From Chromatiaceae bacterium (GTDB taxonomy: Bacteria > Pseudomonadota > Gammaproteobacteria > Chromatiales > Chromatiaceae): a stretch of 64,000 nucleotides of DNA. The stretch lies in contig JACKMK010000001.1 of NCBI GenBank assembly GCA_024235395.1, forward strand, positions 62,001 to 126,000, read 5' to 3'. Both the position numbers and the translations under genes were made by a program. Shown here in pieces: positions 60,490-64,000 of this stretch (position 1 is the first letter of the stretch; each line of letters begins with the position of its first letter). The notes under the pieces are model-generated. The model did not search any database, was not told where the DNA came from, and saw only the letters and a list, made by a program, of their open reading frames with translations.

Positions 60490-60857
60490 GCGAACTGGCG
60501 CTGTCGACGGTCACCCTGGGCACCGGTTGCGGCCTGATGCTGATCGGCATGTGGGGCATGCTGATACGCAAGAACATCATCCGGATGATCGTCGGTTTCT
60601 CCCTGATCGATACCGGCATCCACATGATCATGGTGTCGCTCGGGTACGTGCGCGGTGGTACCGCACCGATCATCGATGCGTCGGTCGAACGCGCCACCGC
60701 GGTTCAGAATGTGGTCGATCCGGTGCCATCGGCGCTGGTGCTGACGGCGATCGTGATCGGACTGGGGATCACCGCGGTGATGTTGGCGTACGCGGTTCAG
60801 ATCCATCACCACAAGAAGTCGCTGTCGATCGAAGACTGCACGGACACCAAATGGTAG
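60486..60857 (+). CDS. mnhC: Na+/H+ antiporter (Mrp/Mnh-type) subunit C (NuoK-like)
   Basis: This is a 123-residue NuoK/MnhC homologue with three helices: LSTVTLGTGCGLMLIGMWGMLIRKNIIRMIVGFSLIDTGIHMIMVSLGYVRGG, then VPSALVLTAIVIGLGITAVMLAYAVQ. The PxPxALVLTAIVIG motif is typical. It overlaps B by four bases and the large D-like gene by seven. Confidence 0.93.
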   Translation: MSELALSTVTLGTGCGLMLIGMWGMLIRKNIIRMIVGFSLIDTGIHMIMVSLGYVRGGTAPIIDASVERATAVQNVVDPVPSALVLTAIVIGLGITAVMLAYAVQIHHHKKSLSIEDCTDTKW

Positions 60858-63800
60858 ACGTCCTGACCAATCCGCTGAACCTGATCATCGTCGCACTCGG
60901 CGTGGGTTTCCTGCTGCCGCTGGTCGACCGCTACAACCCCGTACTCTGTCGCAGCCTGTTCAATTTCGCGCTGCTCTACCAGGCGGCAGTACCGCTGCTG
61001 TGGCTGGTCTGGCTCGGTGACGGCGCACCGGTCAGGGAGATCGAGACAGCCGGCATCGCGCCGCCATTTGCGATCAACCTGCGGTTCGGTCTCGAGGAGG
61101 CATTCTTCGTCGCGGGAGTCAACCTCGCGTCGCTGCTCGGCGCCTGGTATCTCAAGGGGTTGTTGCGCGGGCGTGCCACGGCGATGTCGGTATTCGTTGT
61201 CCTGACGATGGGCATCGACGGGATGATCATGACCCGTGACCTGTTCAACCTGTTCATCTTCATCGAGATCACGGCGATCGCCACGTACGGGCTGCTCGCG
61301 CTGGAGCGGACCGCGACGGCCCTCGGCGCCGGTTTCAAGTACATCATCGCCACGTCGCTCGCGTCCTCGTTCTTCCTGCTTGGCACGATGTTCTTCTACT
61401 ACCTGACCGGGACGCTGAACATCGACGACATGCACGCCCAGATCCATCTCGTACAGGGTCCACTGGGCATACTGGCGATGTCCCTGCTGGTCGCCGGCGT
61501 CGTAATCGAACTGAAGCCCTACCCGGCAAACGGTTGGGGGTTGGACGTCTACCAGAGCATGCCCAGCGGCGTCGCCGCCATGGTCTCGGTCGGCGTTTCG
61601 GCCGGCGCATGGTTCGCGCTCTACAAGGTCTTGCCACTGATCGATCCGTTCCTGCCCGCAGTGGCCGCAATTGCTGGCGCGACCTTCCTGGCCTCCAACG
61701 TGATTGGCCTGAAGCAGGACAAGGTACAACGCCTGCTCGGTTATTCGTCGATCGGGCAGATCGGCCTGCTGACCTTGGCCGTGGTACTGCTGTCACAACT
61801 CGGCCGCGTCGACGCGCTGCCGCTGGTGATCGGTGGTCTATTCGTGAACCACCTGCTTGCGAAGGCCGGCCTGTTCTGGCTGGCGGGTGCCCTGCACCGC
61901 GAACGCATCGACGACTGGTGCGGGTTGCGCAGCAACCGCCTGTTGCTGATGACGCTCGGTCTGTTGCTCGCGGCGCTCGCCGGGCTGCCGCCGTTTCCGG
62001 GCTTCTGGGCGAAGTGGGAACTGGTGATGCAGTTGTCGGCCGGCGGCATGCAGTTCTGGGTCGCAGTGATACTGATCGGTTCGCTGTTCGAGGCCGTCTA
62101 TCTGTTCCGCTGGTTCGGGCGCGCCATGCAGGCGCATTCGGTGGGCGCCGGCGAACCCGCGTCATCGCTGCTGATGCCGGTGCTGGTCGCGATCCTCGGG
62201 CTGTTCGGCACCGGGCATCTGATCGCCCAGACGATGGGAGTGCATACCGTGCCGGCCCTGCTGCCCGTTTACGCAGCGCTGGCGTTGAGCCTGCTCGACG
62301 GTCTACCCGGGCGCATCAAGGCCGTGCTCACCCTGTTGGTCGTCGCGCTCTACAGCTACCTGGTCATCCCGACGCTGGTCGGATTGCAGGGGCTGTTCGG
62401 GCTGATGCTGCTCGGGGGCGGCCTGGTGATCACGGTCGCCAGCCTGTACCGAAGCGACGCCCGTCCCGCGTACTTCCCGCTGCTGACCATGCTGTTGCTG
62501 GCGTTCGGCAACCTGGTCGGCGCGGAGACCAGCCTGGCATTCTTCCTTGCCTGGGAATTCATCACGATCAGTTCATACCTGTTGCTGTGCCTGGGCCGTG
62601 ACGCCGGTCCGGTCACCCTGCCGTACCTCGTGTTCTCGCTGGCTTCGGCATTCCTGCTGCTGGCCGGTTTTGGCATCGCGTACGCGGAAACCGGGTCGCT
62701 GGCACTGGCCGATCTCGATCAGGTCGGGGAACTGGGAGGCGTGGTGCTCGCCTTGCTGTTGGCCGGTTTCCTCACCAAGGCGGGGGCGCTCGGTGTGCAT
62801 GTCTGGCTGCCCGGCGCCTACGCCGAGGCCGACGACGACGTCTCGGCGATGCTGTCCGCCGTGCTCGGCAAGGCCGCGATCTTCGGCCTCTTCCTGGCCG
62901 TGGTTCACCTCGGCTTTGCCAGCGGCAGCGACACGGTGCTGTACCTGCTTGGATGGATCGGCCTGCTGACCGCATTCTTCGGCGCCTTGATGGCCGTGTT
63001 CCAGGAGGACATCAAGCGCCTGCTGGCGTATTCCAGCATGGGCCAGGTCGGCTACATGATCGCCGCGCTGGCGACCGGCACCCATCTCGGCTGGCTCGCG
63101 GGCGGCTATCTGGCGGTCAACCACCTGCTGTTCAAGGGGCTGCTGTTCCTGGTGGCCGCAGGCGTCATCCTGCGTACCGGCCAGCGCGAGATGTACCGCA
63201 TGGGCGGGTTGATCCAGAACATGCCGTGGAGCTTCACCGCAATGCTGATCGGTATCATCGCGTTGTCCGGCGTGCCACCGCTGACGGGCTTCGGTGGCAA
63301 ATGGCTGATATTCAATGCATTACTGGAGAGGGGCTGGCACTGGCAGGCCGGCCTGGCGTTCTTTGCCAGCGCGGTCGCCTTCCTGTACCTGTTCCGCATG
63401 ATCCACACCGTATTCCTCGGCCAGCGCAAACATGTCCACAGGGACCTGGGCGAGGCGCCGCTGGCGTTGATCGTGCCGCAGATGGCTCTGGTACTTGTGA
63501 TCGTGGCGCTTTCGGTGCAGCCGAACTGGCTGGTCGGCCCGGTCGCAGGGATCCTGGCGGACTATCTGCCGCAGACCCTGGTGGTCGACGGCACCCTGGT
63601 GCAGAGTGGGTTGGGATATTGGGACGGTTTCATGATCATCAACGTGGTCGGTGCCGTGTTCATGGTTCCACTGCTCATGCTGTTGGTTTTTTCGACGTTC
63701 ATGCGTGTTCAACGTGTCAAACAGTTCAACATCGTGTTTGCCGCCGAACGCCCGGAGTCACCCGAAACCACGCATTACGCCTACGATTTCTACCGTTTTT

Positions 63801-63979
63801 ACGACCGTGCCCTGGGTTTTCTGGTGGTACCCAGGGCAACGGCGTTCTGGAACGGGGTCGCGGAATGGAGTCACTCGCTCGGTAGCGGGCTGCGGGTGTT
63901 CTACACCGGCAACGGCCAGACCTATGCCCTGTATGTTCTTTTGTATGTCGCCCTGCTGCACTTCGCCGTCGGAGGTTAG
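60851..63979 (+). CDS. Double-length proton-translocating antiporter subunit (two NuoL/M/N-like MnhD domains)
   Basis: This is a 1042-residue polytopic protein holding two complete antiporter-like domains in one chain. The first (about 1-480) has TMGIDGMIMTRDLFNLFIFIEITAIATYGLLAL, then QDKVQRLLGYSSIGQIGLLTLA and ALAGLPPFPGFWAKWELV. The second (about 500-1000) has FFLAWEFITISSYLLLCLG, FLTKAGALGVHVWLPGAYAEADDDVSAMLSAVLGKAAIFG, QEDIKRLLAYSSMGQVGYMIAAL and ALSGVPPLTGFGGKWLIFNALL. The proton-path acidic residue (FIFIE, FLAWEF) and Lys motifs appear in both halves. The usual MnhD is about 500 residues. The start at 60851 overlaps mnhC; the frame upstream is a shadow. The halves may replace the MrpA and MrpD pair. 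Confidence 0.93.
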   Translation: MVDVLTNPLNLIIVALGVGFLLPLVDRYNPVLCRSLFNFALLYQAAVPLLWLVWLGDGAPVREIETAGIAPPFAINLRFGLEEAFFVAGVNLASLLGAWYLKGLLRGRATAMSVFVVLTMGIDGMIMTRDLFNLFIFIEITAIATYGLLALERTATALGAGFKYIIATSLASSFFLLGTMFFYYLTGTLNIDDMHAQIHLVQGPLGILAMSLLVAGVVIELKPYPANGWGLDVYQSMPSGVAAMVSVGVSAGAWFALYKVLPLIDPFLPAVAAIAGATFLASNVIGLKQDKVQRLLGYSSIGQIGLLTLAVVLLSQLGRVDALPLVIGGLFVNHLLAKAGLFWLAGALHRERIDDWCGLRSNRLLLMTLGLLLAALAGLPPFPGFWAKWELVMQLSAGGMQFWVAVILIGSLFEAVYLFRWFGRAMQAHSVGAGEPASSLLMPVLVAILGLFGTGHLIAQTMGVHTVPALLPVYAALALSLLDGLPGRIKAVLTLLVVALYSYLVIPTLVGLQGLFGLMLLGGGLVITVASLYRSDARPAYFPLLTMLLLAFGNLVGAETSLAFFLAWEFITISSYLLLCLGRDAGPVTLPYLVFSLASAFLLLAGFGIAYAETGSLALADLDQVGELGGVVLALLLAGFLTKAGALGVHVWLPGAYAEADDDVSAMLSAVLGKAAIFGLFLAVVHLGFASGSDTVLYLLGWIGLLTAFFGALMAVFQEDIKRLLAYSSMGQVGYMIAALATGTHLGWLAGGYLAVNHLLFKGLLFLVAAGVILRTGQREMYRMGGLIQNMPWSFTAMLIGIIALSGVPPLTGFGGKWLIFNALLERGWHWQAGLAFFASAVAFLYLFRMIHTVFLGQRKHVHRDLGEAPLALIVPQMALVLVIVALSVQPNWLVGPVAGILADYLPQTLVVDGTLVQSGLGYWDGFMIINVVGAVFMVPLLMLLVFSTFMRVQRVKQFNIVFAAERPESPETTHYAYDFYRFYDRALGFLVVPRATAFWNGVAEWSHSLGSGLRVFYTGNGQTYALYVLLYVALLHFAVGG

Positions 63980-63984
63980 GCCCG

Positions 63985-64000
63985 ATGTATGACTGGCCGC
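63985..64000 (+). CDS. Start of a further gene in the antiporter operon (partial)
   Basis: An ATG at 63985, five bases after the previous stop and with GGAGG about ten bases upstream (63971-63975), opens a frame MYDWP that runs off the window. The spacing and ribosome site indicate another operon member; its identity cannot be read. Confidence 0.45.

Overview
The window is 64 kb of GC-rich DNA with densely packed genes. It looks like a chromosomal segment of a free-living gammaproteobacterium. Supporting signs are an E. coli-like cytochrome bd oxidase, a YfdX-type periplasmic protein, FliA- and sigma-54-type promoters, a ChrR-type ECF system and an Mrp-type Na+/H+ antiporter. A Chromatiales-like or sulfur-oxidiser-like host is plausible but not proven. 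No rRNA, tRNA, CRISPR array, insertion sequence or phage gene was recognised.

Layout. 1-2641: cydAB, with the end of cydB outside the window. 2925-6703: a YfdX-like periplasmic protein and a secreted trypsin-like protease with two C-terminal beta-domains. 7229-11613: a small DUF3106-like protein, a chemoreceptor with a near-consensus FliA promoter, a divergent two-repeat protein, and a haem-c sensor with HAMP. 12108-13409: a stand-alone retron-like reverse transcriptase preceded by structured non-coding DNA. 13439-17300: a two-subunit molybdenum hydroxylase and a TAXI-type binding protein.

17373-26628 is a cyanate system. A PAS/AAA+ sigma-54 activator is divergent from an operon of substrate-binding protein, permease, ATPase, CobW GTPase, WD40 protein, cyanase and HupE/UreJ membrane protein. 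Between them lie paired inverted repeats (candidate UAS), a GG-N10-GC sigma-54 promoter and a leader rich in palindromes.

27237-37969 looks accessory. An AT-rich gap with a possible second sigma-54 promoter leads to a small PEP-CTERM-like exported protein and then to a 3348-residue exported RHS/YD-repeat giant. 38640-46724 carries a degenerate GGDEF protein, a two-gene potassium channel with RCK domains, a small conserved protein, a membrane-anchored MsrAB, a lipoprotein, a DUF4124 protein and an output-less sensor.

47033-52237 is an operon for a TPR protein, a HupE-like membrane protein, a DUF4331 protein, an ECF sigma factor and a ChrR-like zinc/cupin anti-sigma. A TGATCC-N18-TATAAG sequence in front suggests autoregulation. 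52256-58148 (minus strand) holds a small exported protein, a GMC oxidoreductase, RecQ, an ArsB/NhaD-type transporter and a CBS-domain protein. 58448-64000 is an Mrp/Mbh-type antiporter operon (E, F, DUF4040, G, B, C, and a double-length D-like subunit) that runs off the window.

The best candidates for undescribed biology are the reverse transcriptase with its upstream stem-loops, the metal-flavoured accessory genes inside the cyanate operon, the RHS giant with a beta-propeller inserted in a cadherin-like domain, and the fused double antiporter subunit.
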